Assembly (NCBI GenBank): GCA_940337035.1
Contig: OW679202.1
Coordinates: forward strand, 15,812,708 to 15,876,707
Length of the DNA stretch: 64,000 nucleotides
Direction of reading: 5' to 3'
DNA from: Agriotes lineatus
Taxonomy: Eukaryota; Arthropoda; Insecta; Coleoptera; Elateridae
Both the position numbers and the translations under genes were made by a program. Numbering within the stretch: the first letter of the stretch is position 1; each line of letters starts with the position of its first letter. Positions 36,301-45,995 of this stretch are shown in pieces. Under the pieces are notes generated by a model that did not search any database, was not told the origin of the DNA, and saw only the letters and a program-made list of their open reading frames with translations.

Positions 36301-39300
36301 CGTTATCGCAAAGAGCTACTTTTAAAGGGTAGTATAATTGACCCCAGTGGTGGAGCATCTGTCCTATATTACTTGCTCTAGGAACGGTAGTTCAAATTGA
36401 GGGCCCTAAGCTAGCAGCCGTTAATAAGTACACCGTGCCGACCAATTATAAAAAGGAGGTGGAGTTTAGTGACGGCGCAGAATTCAAAAAAAGATAATAT
36501 ATATATTATAAGAGTACACATACATTTAAATTACGTTCTATTTGAAAGAAAAATCGGAGAAATTATCAAAGAGATCGTAATGTTTATAAAGCAGGAATAT
36601 TAAATATATAAAAATTATGCATTTATTAAATTATTTAATATAAAAACATATATAAAAAATGACAATTGAAGTACTTAGTGCTTTACGTTATCAATTCTAT
36701 ACATACCACAGATTTTTATTTTAATGATTACCAATTTTATCAATGTAAGCATTCACGTGCTTACTGTATGTTAATTCATTAATGCTCGTAAATAAATAAA
36801 AAATGGGAATACATTTCAGTTTCTAAGGAGAATCCTATGACGTCACTTTATCTGTTTAAGTTTTTATGATAATCACAAATGTAAATCTATTTAACACTAT
36901 GTAATGGATGTTCAATTTGTCAGCATTCAGTTTAAAATATTAGTGTCAATTTTGGTTTATTTGTAGTTTATGGGAAGGCAAAGCTACCATTTAACTGAAA
37001 TTTTAGATTTTGCGTGCAATCATACTAACTTAAATTTTATTGTAAACACTAACAATTAAACTTGTATATTTATCCAATTTTAACCGTTTTATTATCAATT
37101 TTAAAATATTGAAATATGAAATCCTAATAATATAAAAGCCGAACAGTGTCACTCATCCTAAGAAAATAGATATAAAATTTAGGAAACTTGAAATGTTAAT
37201 AGTGAAACATACAGTGAATTTATTTTAATGGTTAACATAGCAGTTTCGTCGTTATGCCAGCATTTAATCATACAGGTCACTTCCATAGTTACCAATGAAA
37301 TCATTAGATTAGAGCGTTTATTTTACGAGTTAACATACGAATTTGAATTAGGTACTTGCTAATAAGAAACTTTAATTTTGTTACCGGAGTGTGGGTATGC
37401 AACTAAAAAGTAAATACGTAGAAACAACTTGTGTGTTGTATCTTTCCTTCAGTGGTATACATTAGGATAACTTTTAATTGTCTTTTTGATAAGTAATAAT
37501 TCCTATATTAACTCATAAAATACACGCTCTAATCTATTGGTTTCATTTGTAACTATGGAAATGACATGTATGATTAAATGGCGGCATAGAAACGAAACGC
37601 TTATGTTAACTATTAAAATAAATTCTCTGTATTTGTAGAATAATTTAGATAAGCACTACATTGAAGGTTAGGCAACCCAAAAGATGTCTAAGTACGATAA
37701 TGCTGGATAGTATTCCCACTAAAAATTGGAAATCTATTTAAAATCAAGTTAAGTACATCATGGAAAGTGTCAGTCATGTCTAAGTTGGTTTCATACAATC
37801 AACACATAATTTTCTAAAGTCAATCAGCTTTCAAGTAATCTATAAATTGAACATGTAACTGTTTTGTTAAGGCATTATAACATTTTCTATGATTACCTAC
37901 ATATGTAAGTTGTAGTTTTTAAAACCGTATACTGGCATAGAAAATGTTGAAAAAACGTATCGAGAGATCCAAAAAAGAACTGATGAACAATATGTTGGTA
38001 GCACTGTAAGTCTACGTCAAATTCGAGGTTAGCAGGTTAGGTTTTGCGTCAGTCTGTGTTAAAACTGACGGAAAACCTAACCTGATAACCTCGAATTTGA
38101 CATAAACTTACAGTGCCACCAACATATCATTCATACGTTTGAATTTCCACAGCCTGCTGAGGATCAGTTTTTTTTGGATCTCTCGATATTTATGTCTTCC
38201 AAAATTCCCACATGCACATGTCAAATTTGAAGGTTATTTACAAAGTAGCACTGAATGACAATCAAGCAGTCTGGCTTGATTTTAAATAGCTTTCCAATTT
38301 CTGGTTGGAATACTCTTTTTATAAGCAAGCTATCGTTTGAATTCGGCGCCATCACTAAATCCCATCTCCTTTTTATAATTGGTCGGCACGGTGTACTTAT
38401 TAACGGCTTCTCCCTAAGCTGCACGATTGTCGAGGTGTGGTTTAAACGAAATATTCGTCAATTATAGTTAAATATTTGAAAATCCTGGGCTTTTTCACCT
38501 AAAAAGTGGTGCCTGTTTAGAATCGCTTAGAAGAGTAGTTTAATAAAAATCTGGTGTGATACACGCACACAACTTCCTTTTACAGTGATCTTACAATTAG
38601 CCAAAAAATTGATTTTAAATTTGTAAGCAAAAATTTTCAAAAAATTACAAATTCTACGAAAACGGTACAAAATAGATCGTTAGTTGAAGAGACAATTTTT
38701 CTCTAGAATGTTAAGCTAAATTCAAAAATGTAATAATATACCAGGTGTTCTATTTAAAATATGAGTTAATAAAAAAATGAAAAAAAAAAACAAAAGAAAC
38801 CCGTTTTAGAAGTATTTAACTGGAAAATCACCTATCTCACATCAATACACATTAAAAATGTATAGTTTGAACAAAATCGTTAGAGCAGTTTAAAAATCGA
38901 AAAAAACTGAAAAATCACAAGACCTACTTCCGGTTATGCGATTTTCTTCAAAATCTTGCTGTCGCATCTACATAGTACACAAAACTTATATATGAAGTTT
39001 CAACGCCATACCTCTTTTCGTTTTTGAGATATTCTGTTCACAGACAAACACACAGACAGACCAATGAAAAAAAATGTTTTTTGGGTTCAGGGGACTCCAA
39101 AACGTGAAGATCTGTTGTAAACTCAATTTCGAATTTTTGGGGTGAATCCAATACTTCCTTCATTGTAAAAGGAAGTAAAAAATGGATCTGCGTAATAACA
39201 AAAAAAATACATAGTTGGCTAATAATTGACTTTACCTGCATTTAATAGGTTGTGAACGGGCAACAATATTTTAGTTTCCTATAAAATGATATACCCCTAC

Positions 39301-42300
39301 GTTTGGGTGAAGTACTCATGTCTGTCCAACAGTGCTCCAATTCATGTTGCTTGCGAGCTGAGAAGACTAATTAAAGCACGTTTTTCAATGATGTTGGGTA
39401 TTCATATAATGTTGTCCATAGAAAACTGATGAAGAGTAGGTAAAACTATTAGGCAATTCAATCGTCCAGTGATTTCAAGAAAGAGCACCTTTTTTATGTG
39501 AAAGTCAAAATTTTTTGAATATCCAGGTAGAACTCGAAAACATGAAAAAATATCCCTTCTAACCTTTATGGTAATTTTTTCAAGGTCATCTAATATGACA
39601 TACAAAATCAAGCATTATGTTAAATTCCATCAGATTAATTTTTCCTGGATTATTTTATTTAAACATAAACCATATTTTCTATTACTATGCGCAGCACCCC
39701 TAAGACGCAATTTCAAATACAGGATTACAGGAAAATGTTGGCTTACTTTGAGTAACTACTATCACGGCTACAAGATTGTAGCACTATTTTTTACACCCCG
39801 TATAATATAACCAGATTGGAATGTACTTTCAAGACTGAACATAGGCATTTTGTACTGAAAACCATATTTACGTATACAATTGTGTTCAAAATAAGAATAG
39901 AGGCATGGAGATCGTGTAAAGGTGAAGATTTGAATAAATAAATAATATATGGAATGTGGCTCAACAGTAAAGCTTGGTTTTAAATTAGGAAACCTGAGTT
40001 TAATTCCCAGTGACCTCACCAGCGAATCTAGTTCCAGCCCCCAATCCAGCTTTGGCATCGAAGTAGTCTTAATGCCTAAACCTCCTCGAAGAAGTGAGGC
40101 TGATGCCCCAGCAATGGGGATGTAATAACTAGACTAATAACAAGTAATGATATGCAGTACCTTGAGACTTATTCCTGGAGAGTCTAGACAATTAAATTTC
40201 TCAATTTTGTCTAGTTTAGAATACAGTAAAAAATCTAAAATTTTCAACAACCTAAACACCACTAGTGGAGGAGAAATTTAGATGTTGACATTAATTTAAA
40301 TGTTTTTCTAAAATTCTGGAAATATGGATTATGGGACCAATTTTATTGTTTTGTAGGATATGCTGTACATTCTTATCTTGTTGCTGTTTGCATGTAAAAA
40401 TACAAAAATTGCCATTATATTAATCGAAGGAGAAAAATATTGTGAGTAAGACTGCAAAAAATATTGTATTCCAGTAGTTTTTACAAGCAAAAGCAATATT
40501 AAACAACATAGACTGCTATAGCATATTCAATTTACAATCCATCACTTCAAAACAATAATAAGTCGCAAATGTCAATCCAAACCCATATATTGAGAACATA
40601 AGTCATCAGAAAACATTTTTATAATAAACTTCGACCGTGGAGTTTAGTGATAGCTAAAGATTTATTTTCTGTTGGGTTCAGTAACAGATCAATATTGTCT
40701 ACACCAACAACGTAAAACTTGATTTAAGCAATTAAGAAATAGAGTTCAGCTTAGCAATTTAATGAGCAGTGGTAAATCATATTATTTAACAGTTTTATAT
40801 TAATAAATACGTAATTTCTTGCTATAAAAAAATATGGAGGCGTTTTATAGGTGATATTGATATTGCCATCTCTGTATGTTTAAATGTGGAACTACAATTT
40901 GAATAAATGTGATTCCTAATACAAATTATCTATGTTTGGGTTTAACAGTTCCATTCGGTATGGTATTTTGACAATAACAAAAATGAAAATAATTCAGTTA
41001 GTATTCATAAATTGCAAAGATCAACGACTTCTTAAAGTTGCCAAATGTGTAAGCGTGTCACTAACACTTGGATAAACCTCTCAAATATAAAAATTTATGT
41101 GGGTATCCCAAGGAAAATTCACGTTCCTAAGCCAATAAAAATGATTTAGGCCGCTTGTGATTTGTGAATGGATACACATTTTTGCATTTCTCAGACTTTC
41201 AATTCGAAGTAAAATATTAGTTCTTTGTTTACAATTTTAATAAAAATTTTGGACTTAGATTTTTTCCCTCAACAGTTAATGATAGTAGTGAATAGTTTAC
41301 CTACATTATTAAAACAACTTTTACCTTTATGAGTATTAATAGAATAACTAGACAAAAAAGTAATCGGAGTAAAATCAACGCCAAATCCTTTTCCACCAAT
41401 GGGCACCGAGGGAACGTTAAGGTAAATTACAGCTTTTTCTTCGTGGTCGATCACAGAATACGTTATACACTTGTGAAATTCCAGACACAATTTCGTAACT
41501 TCCGACCAAGTTGCTTGTGGGGGTTCAGGAATTTTTAGCCAAGAAAACATATTCTACCACAAAAGGAAAAGTAAGGCGGTCTTATATTTCACGATTTCTA
41601 AATATTGCATACATAAAAGTTCATTTTCAATCCGCCAAACAGTTGGAAACATGTATGATTGCATTACGGTCTTCAAAAGATATGTTCCATTTTATTAAAA
41701 CAAAGAATTTAGTACTGCATTTTATATAAACGTACTAGCACATCGAAATTGAGAAAGATTGTATCTGAAAAGCCGCCTTAATTTTCGACAAATTTGATAA
41801 GTAATGTTCTTCTAAATTGTGCCGAATAAAAAGATAACGAATATATGAACAAAATGTTTAAACTGAAATAAGAAACGCACTACTTATCAATTAATTCTAT
41901 GATAAACTGCATCGACTCGCGCGACGGGCAATCTCGTCGAAACTGACGTCCAAAACCAAATTTTGAGAGTAGAAATATCGCTGTCAAAAAGCTTAATAAC
42001 TTGCTATAGCAACAGCTGCAGACGAGAAATGTGTAAGTCAGGTAATATTTGACATCTAAAAATATCCAAATATGTTTTGATGTAAAAAGTGGCTTACTTT
42101 CGGCGGCGATTTTAATGAAGTTCCGAAGAACTCCAAATTACGTTTTCTTTAAAAATTTTGCGGTAAATTGCACTAAATTTCTTACATCAATATTTTTACT
42201 ATAAAACAAACGACTGCTATTTTTATAACATGCAACCCTACGGTTATTTTTAAATATTGTTGGTCTTCGAAGGGGAAGGTCAAAATTTACTAATTCGGGG

Positions 42301-43931
42301 ATCAATTAAGCTTGGCCATTAATCGAAAACTTCCTTGAAAGTGTAACGCCCCATTTATAAAGTTGGCTAGAAGCGAAGTATGAAAAATAGACATGGATAT
42401 TATGACGATGACGTACGCCCAGATGAGGAACATAAAAGGCCAAGATATGAGTCTATAAAATATTATAAGAAGTTCTAATTTTAAACTACAGAGACGGATG
42501 TTCTACTCGGCAACACAAAATAAAGTACGTTTTTTGATAAAAAAGTGTAACTTGCGATTAGAAGATATTCTCGTCTAGTTTATAGTATAGAAAAAAAATA
42601 GGGATTAGAACTAAATGCCTGCTATTTTAGAAAGTATAGTAAATATTAGATTTTTCCAATACAATGTTATCTATTAAAAACTTCACGATAAAGTAACATT
42701 TTAATGATGAGGGTGGATAAAATGTTAGGTACTTTATTCACTAGCGAATAAAACAGTATATAATCCGTAGCAACTAACAAAATACATACGTGTACCTTGG
42801 TAACCAGCACACAACCAGATAATGATTGCTTATTTGAAATTATTTATGAAATTTTTAAAACTTATTCATATAATTAAATGAAGGCATTGGAAAAAAATGT
42901 CACACGAGAATAAACAGACATTTTATCCATTCAGGGAAATTAGCTCACTTGGATTTGCCTCGTTAGCTAACGTTTTCCCCTTATGGATAAAATGTCTCCT
43001 TATTCCCTTGTACCATACATAACTATTTAAGTGACACCTTAAGGAGCTCTATATACTCTTCTAACATATATAAACTCTGATAAGGTAATCAAAAAATACT
43101 ACCTACATACCTATAGTTCTCTTGGTTTTCTTTGAAATTCTCACGATAAAGACAATTTCATGTTTCAAATTATTCTCGTTGTACCTTACTGCCCTTTGCA
43201 GAACTACGATATCACAATTTCAAGCACTGTCATTGCCTGAGGTTTGAGTAGAATTAAATCTAAACGAAGTCATAGTTGTTTACCACTTTAACATATATAA
43301 AAATAATAGCATGTTCTGAAATTTAATATTTCACATACCAAAAACATGTTATTTACATATTTTCAGTGTTCAAGCTATTTACAGATAATGTGGTAGAAAT
43401 ATTATTAAACTAGTTCTAACATGGGGATATATTTATCCATCAATATATGTAAAATTTTAATGTAAATTATAAATGCGCATTTATTTAATTAGTTCAGTTA
43501 ACTAACAGATTTATAAATATATATTTTTAACAATATAAAAGCAAGTATTTACGTTAAATCGTTGTAAGCAATCTGCTGCATTTGCATATTTGTTGTATTC
43601 TTTGAGTTAACGCATACGCAAGTGTACTCCAAAGCATTGGAAGTAATAGTTCAAAAATAGCTTTTATGTTTATTGGCGTCTCACACATGAGAAGTATATT
43701 TTATTAGACTCCTAGTATACGAGATATTTACCAAAGACACTGAGGGTATTTGTTTGTTGAATTCAGCTCCAACTTACCTGTAACGTGTCCTCCAGTAGTA
43801 GGCAAAGGGATGTTATCAAGAGTTACTGGTCTATAAGACTTTTGTATCTGAGAACTTGTGGTCTTCTTTGATTCTGTTTGATGAGAACGAGAAATACTAG
43901 TTTTCTCAGTTTTCTTGACTTCTTCCTCGGC
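27137..43931 (-). CDS. cher: filamin (cheerio orthologue), 3' half: hinge 1 and Ig repeats 16-24
   Basis: Filamins are long actin cross-linkers: an N-terminal actin-binding domain, then 24 Ig-like repeats with two hinges and C-terminal dimerisation through repeat 24. Eleven consecutive exons on the - strand can be joined with every GT-AG site and phase agreeing. They encode hinge 1, repeats 16 to 24, hinge 2 before repeat 24, and the end GDDHIPGSPFKVEV-stop. Hallmark words recur in nearly each repeat: EGPSKAEI, DGTVSVSY, GSPFxxxV. Repeats 16-24 include the paired domains that open under force and bind integrin tails and other partners. The actin-binding domain and repeats 1-15 are not in the window. 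From the 34057 acceptor to the stop the coding length is 2534 nt with no defect. Numbering follows human filamin A and is by recalled alignment. Confidence 0.95.
28121..28238. repeat. 118-bp hairpin
   Basis: CAAAAATCCTGCAAATGTTC and its inverted near-copy GAACATTTACAGGATTTTT enclose TTTTACAGTTGTCTAAATGA and its inverse. Confidence 0.75.
28309..29088. mobile_element. 780-bp palindromic MITE
   Basis: The arms begin GAGTCCATAAAGTCTTGCAC on both sides when the right end is reverse-complemented. An inner pair, CGGGTGTCCCAGGT at 28434 and ACCTGGGGCACCCTATA near 28955, marks a second nested palindrome. Both carry ACCTACATGACGTCATAT-type blocks. Confidence 0.8.
29706..29915 (-). CDS. cher: filamin exon: hinge 2 and start of repeat 24
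   Basis: 210 nt, phase 1 at both ends. It encodes ETSSVIVETVAKVCKDSATK (hinge 2) and KVTSKGMGLKKAYIGKQNQF. Confidence 0.92.
29993..30208 (-). CDS. cher: filamin exon: repeat 23
   Basis: 216 nt, phase 1 at both ends. It encodes NAGAGTLAVTIDGPSKVSMD to NNHIVGSPFKVHST. Confidence 0.93.
30283..30508 (-). CDS. cher: filamin exon: rest of repeat 22, start of 23
   Basis: 226 nt from acceptor TTTATTTAG to donor ACAG/GTGTGT. It encodes IIGPSGHEEDCFIQVID to GSPFHIKVGKDTADP and on to GSGLNNIKT. Confidence 0.92.
30666..30862 (-). CDS. cher: filamin exon: end of repeat 21, start of 22
   Basis: 197 nt, entered in phase 1 and left in phase 0. It encodes GEYRIGLKFNDEHVPDSPFK to GAGKGDLDAK. Confidence 0.93.
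30863..31849 (-). other. filamin intron of 987 bp with a possible mini-exon
   Basis: This intron between the two repeat-21 exons is mostly AT-rich. Its last 120 bases contain a 57-bp coding-like segment (30918-30974) described in the findings. Confidence 0.8.
30918..30974 (-). other. candidate filamin mini-exon (unconfirmed)
   Basis: The 57-nt segment is bounded by AAAG on the 5' side and GAAG/GTTTAT on the 3' side, is open in the phase needed between the repeat-21 exons, and encodes CHEICLNPVEPPAPQPSE. It would leave a 55-base intron before the next exon. The acceptor lacks a clear pyrimidine tract. The frame also reaches an ATG at 30984-30982, so an alternative start is another option. Confidence 0.3.
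31850..32089 (-). CDS. cher: filamin exon: repeat 21, first part
   Basis: 240 nt, phase 1 at both ends. It finishes repeat 20 (SPFQFTVG) and encodes most of repeat 21 up to YKVSEPG. Repeat 21 of vertebrate filamins carries the integrin-tail binding face, masked by repeat 20. Confidence 0.93.
32148..32312 (-). CDS. cher: filamin exon: rest of repeat 20
   Basis: 165 nt, phase 1 at both ends. It encodes VTSPGGVTEDAEVNEVQDGL to SVKYKDIHIPG. Confidence 0.93.
32418..32526 (-). CDS. cher: filamin exon: start of repeat 20
   Basis: 109 nt between acceptor TTTTAG and donor CCTG/GTATG. It begins VTGEGSNRQREKIQRQREAV, a basic and acidic stretch, and ends in KLTFKMPG. Confidence 0.92.
32527..33010 (-). 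other. filamin intron of 484 bp
   Basis: AT-rich intron with no repeat recognised. Confidence 0.8.
33011..33183 (-). CDS. cher: filamin exon: end of repeat 19
   Basis: 173 nt, entered in phase 1 and left in phase 0 at GTTAAG/GTCGGT. It encodes GGLSLSIEGPSKAEIQC to VEGSPFTVK. Confidence 0.93.
33245..34057 (-). CDS. cher: filamin exon: repeats 16-18 and first half of 19
   Basis: The largest exon, 813 nt, runs from acceptor CATTCCAG to donor GCTG/GTAAG; it is entered and left in phase 1. It includes KMPSGNVDKPVIEDNRDGTV (repeat 16), GHV-like TAYGPGLTHGVSGEPSNFTI (17), RNQISVGSCSEVSLPGKI (18) and GDAKKVQVSGNALKEG (19). Confidence 0.95.
34745..35125. repeat. palindromic repeat of about 380 bp
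   Basis: The left arm (ATTTCAGCTTAGACC; CACCTTGTGAACTCAAGCAA; GGGTTTGTGTGATG) is repeated inverted on the right (CATCACACAAACCC; CACAAGGTGTTAGG; GGTCTAAGCTGAAAT). It is a MITE-like hairpin without coding content. Confidence 0.7.
35500..36420. repeat. dispersed palindromic repeat, copy 1
   Basis: The first 250 bases (AAGAAAGTACTTCGAGGTGC; AAGTAGTTCAAA; GACAGTCTGCAGAGTACTTG) recur at 62229. A palindrome follows with GGATGCTCCACCACTG at 35819 and CAGTGGTGGAGCATCC at 36114. A second copy of the right arm lies at about 36235-36410, so the arm is duplicated. A short open frame upstream (VGELRERRSNEEIKKVLRG) may be a trace of protein-coding repeat. Confidence 0.7.
37209..37628. mobile_element. 420-bp palindromic MITE
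   Basis: The inverted arms share GAATTTATTTTAATGGTTAA, TTTAATCATACAGGTCA and ATTAGATTAGAGCGT at about 95 per cent by eye over some 100 bases. Confidence 0.78.
37709..38314. mobile_element. MITE with AGTATTCC termini, copy 2, carrying a nested insertion
   Basis: The inverted ends AGTATTCCCACTAAAAATTG and CAATTTCTGGTTGGAATACT match the MITE at 20311-20729, in opposite orientation. A 231-bp palindromic element is inserted at 37958-38188. Confidence 0.8.
37958..38188. mobile_element. nested palindromic element with ATCGAGAGATCC ends
   Basis: The ends are TATCGAGAGATCCAAAAAA and, inverted, TTTTTTGGATCTCTCGATA. The core GGTAGCACTGTAAGTC, GTTAGGTTTTGCGTCAGT and the inverse is shared with 23410-23541 in the Foldback-like element. 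Confidence 0.75.
38545..39180 (+). repeat. dispersed about 660-bp repeat, copy 2
   Basis: This is the same unit and orientation as 20986-21655, with small deletions. It starts AAATCTGGTGTGATACACGC and ends GTAAAAGGAAGTAAAAAA. Confidence 0.75.
39955..40170 (+). repeat. tRNA-derived SINE
   Basis: TGTGGCTCAACAGTAAAGC resembles an A box and GAGTTTAATTCC, 35-40 bases on, a B box. The body continues with GATGCCCCAGCAATGGGGAT and an A/T-rich tail. The order head-body-tail fits an insect SINE. Confidence 0.65.
41325..41550 (-). CDS. cher: filamin alternative first coding exon (short isoform)
   Basis: An ATG at 41550 is preceded two codons upstream by an in-frame TAG. It opens 75 codons (starting MFSWLKIPEPPQATWSEVTK) that end at AAAG/GTAAAA after 41325. 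The exit phase is 1, identical to the hinge-1 exon, so it can splice in frame to the same acceptor before 34057. The product would be 919 residues: this unique N-terminus plus repeats 16-24, without actin-binding domain. Drosophila cheerio is known to make a 90-kDa C-terminal form. The last residues (FTPITFLSSYSIN) stand where the first strands of repeat 16 should be. A TATATAAA on the - strand at 41721-41728 is a possible promoter element. Alternatively this is an internal exon, since TTCCTTTTGTGGTAG just before the ATG also resembles an acceptor. Confidence 0.65.
41551..43777 (-). other. filamin intron between the two alternative 5' exons
   Basis: AT-rich. It would hold the promoter of the short isoform if the exon at 41325-41550 is a first exon; TATATAAA (- strand) at 41721-41728 is the only candidate box seen, and several ATGs lie between it and the start. 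A small hairpin sits at about 42885-43012 (GACATTTTATCCAT and ATGGATAAAATGTC). Confidence 0.5.
43778..43931 (-). CDS. cher: filamin exon: hinge 1 (long isoform)
   Basis: The acceptor TTTCTAG precedes GCC at 43931; the donor is ACAG/GTAAG after 43778. The exon is 154 nt, entered in phase 0 and left in phase 1. It encodes a charged, Ser/Thr/Lys-rich linker followed by YRPVTLDNIPLPTTGGHVT, the start of repeat 16. The next upstream exon was not found up to the right edge. Confidence 0.85.
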
Positions 43932-45995
43932 CTAGAAACAGAGATAAAAGAAGTCTTGTACATTATAAACGTCTGTTTGTACAAAGCTAGGTTTATTGTC
44001 AAAATAGTTAGGGACTGCTAGCATTCCATTAAAAAGATTGAATTATTTCGAGTTTGCATATAAATAGCAGAATGGCAGTTGGTAAGTGATGGTATTACAC
44101 GTTATATTTCCTCAAACTATCCTGTAATTGTATTTAATCAAAACATAACATTTTAATTTTGAATCGACTCTTTACATATGGTTACAATGAAGTTTACAGA
44201 TCAAAAATTGATACCACCAGGTGCAAGTAAATTTACTAGAAAAACTATTCGCCCTCTCCTATTTAAAAAAAACACAAGAGTTATATACGCACAATGAAAT
44301 AATGATTAGTAGCACTATTTACAGAGTAGATTTCTCATTAAATATAGAATATAAAACAAAAGAATAAGACAATTTGCTGAAAACCTCTAACCACACAAAT
44401 ATTTAACAACCGCTAAATGCGTATTTCGACAGCTAAGCTGTCATCTTTAGTAGCCTTGAAGAGAGACTAACACGACAAAGTTGGCAGAAGATATGATCTT
44501 CACCAAATCGCCAGTGAAAGATTTTCACTTTCACACAACTTTGTCGGGTTAGTTTCTCTTCAAGGCTGCTGAAGATGACAGCTTAGCTGTCGAAATACGT
44601 ATTTAGCGGTTGTTACATATTTGTGTGGTTAGGGGTTTTCAACAAATTGTGTCTGATTCAAACCACCGGCAGTGTTTTAGAAGAATGGTAGTAAAACAGA
44701 TCTATTTGTCTTGGCAATTAAAACAATTTTAAAATGCCACGTTGCTCTTGTTTTACTCAGCTGTCATTAAAAAGCAACATTTTATACTTCAAAGTTATTT
44801 ATCCAACACTTCAGTTTTTACATCGCTATCGTTTATCTGCATCATCGTGCATTCGTGTTCAGACTTATTAGTACAAAAATATAAGCGCTATACTATTCCC
44901 TATACAATTTTTAAGTTACTTCTCAGTTTGATTTCGCAACTTATAATCTTTTCTAGCTCACTTAATTAAAAGAATTATACTTTGGATAAGTATTTTTTCT
45001 GAAAAAGTTAAATATTAACGTTGCCTTTTTTGGATAAAAAAATGTAACAATTTTAATTTTATACCTGATAAATGCAGCACTTCCTATTATTTTAATATTA
45101 AAAAGTAAATATATAAAGAATATAATTCAATATTGTCGTAAGGACAGAACAACAGAAAAGTGTGAAGACGAGAAATATACTCATAAAGGAAATGTTGACT
45201 AATTTACTCTAACAATAGAATAAAAAGGTACAGTAAATAAACAATATACAAAATATTAACAAATAAACAATTTATTAAAAATTAAACCAGCAAATAGGAG
45301 ATTCAATTATTTGTAAAAGGCATACGTAAATTAACAATGTACTTTTTTGCATTTCTTAAAAATATCAAAGAAAATTTGTTTGGCAACGTGTCATCACTCT
45401 CATTAGCGTAATACGTATTTTCATAAATTATATAATTATAAATCTTTTACTGCCAACGGTTGTGCCAAGCTAATTCGTCTTTAAAAAAGTGTTCCTTTCA
45501 AAACTTCTATTATTTAATGGGTTGCTTGCAAACATGATCAATTAGTTAAAAATGATGCACAAATGTCTTATTGACGACAACTTATACTTGTTCAATTAGT
45601 AAGTAGCTTGTAACATCAATCTATGACTTATAGCATCTACTCCATTGCCAATTAAATTTGACGTGTGCCAAATAATAGGAGAATTGAAGCCAAACAACTA
45701 ATGGTATCACAGCATAAACTATGGTTTGCCAAGCTATACAGGTAACCACTTTAATTCCAAACTCATTTGTAAACTGCTAAAGCAGTTGAGCAATTGAGTC
45801 AATTATTTAAATCCTGTTTGGCTTTTGTTTGGAAACAGATTCACTTTTATATATTTTATGACCACCTTTTACTCAAGAACAAATTCAGGTCTTGGCTATT
45901 AATTTAAACATTCTGAACAGACGTACTAACAGACAAACATAATTTGACAATAATTTTGCTTTCAACAGGTTTTTACTGTGTCAAGTTCTATATTG
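43932..45995. other. AT-rich sequence upstream of the hinge-1 exon
   Basis: Presumed filamin intron. It contains the palindrome at 44370-44652; nothing else was recognised, and no further filamin exon was seen. Confidence 0.5.
44370..44652. repeat. palindrome with GACAGCTAAGCTGTC arms
   Basis: Arms of about 110 bases read AACCACACAAATATTTAACA and CGACAGCTAAGCTGTCATCT, with the inverse on the right. The paired words TTCGACAGCTAAGCTGTC and CATCTTCAG are reminiscent of the termini of Penelope-like elements; that link is a guess. Confidence 0.7.

Larger units (their letters stand above)
34058..41324 (-). other. filamin intron, repeat-rich part
   Basis: This large intron (to 43777 for the long isoform, to 41324 for the short one) holds the repeats listed separately at 34745-35125, 35500-36420, 37209-37628, 37709-38314, 38545-39180 and 39955-40170. 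The stretches between them, including 40171-41324, show nothing else. Confidence 0.7.

Noticed and set aside
41329..41729. Two + strand frames over the filamin alternative exon
   Set aside because: The - strand exon explains the open frames, with matching donor phase and in-frame upstream stop.
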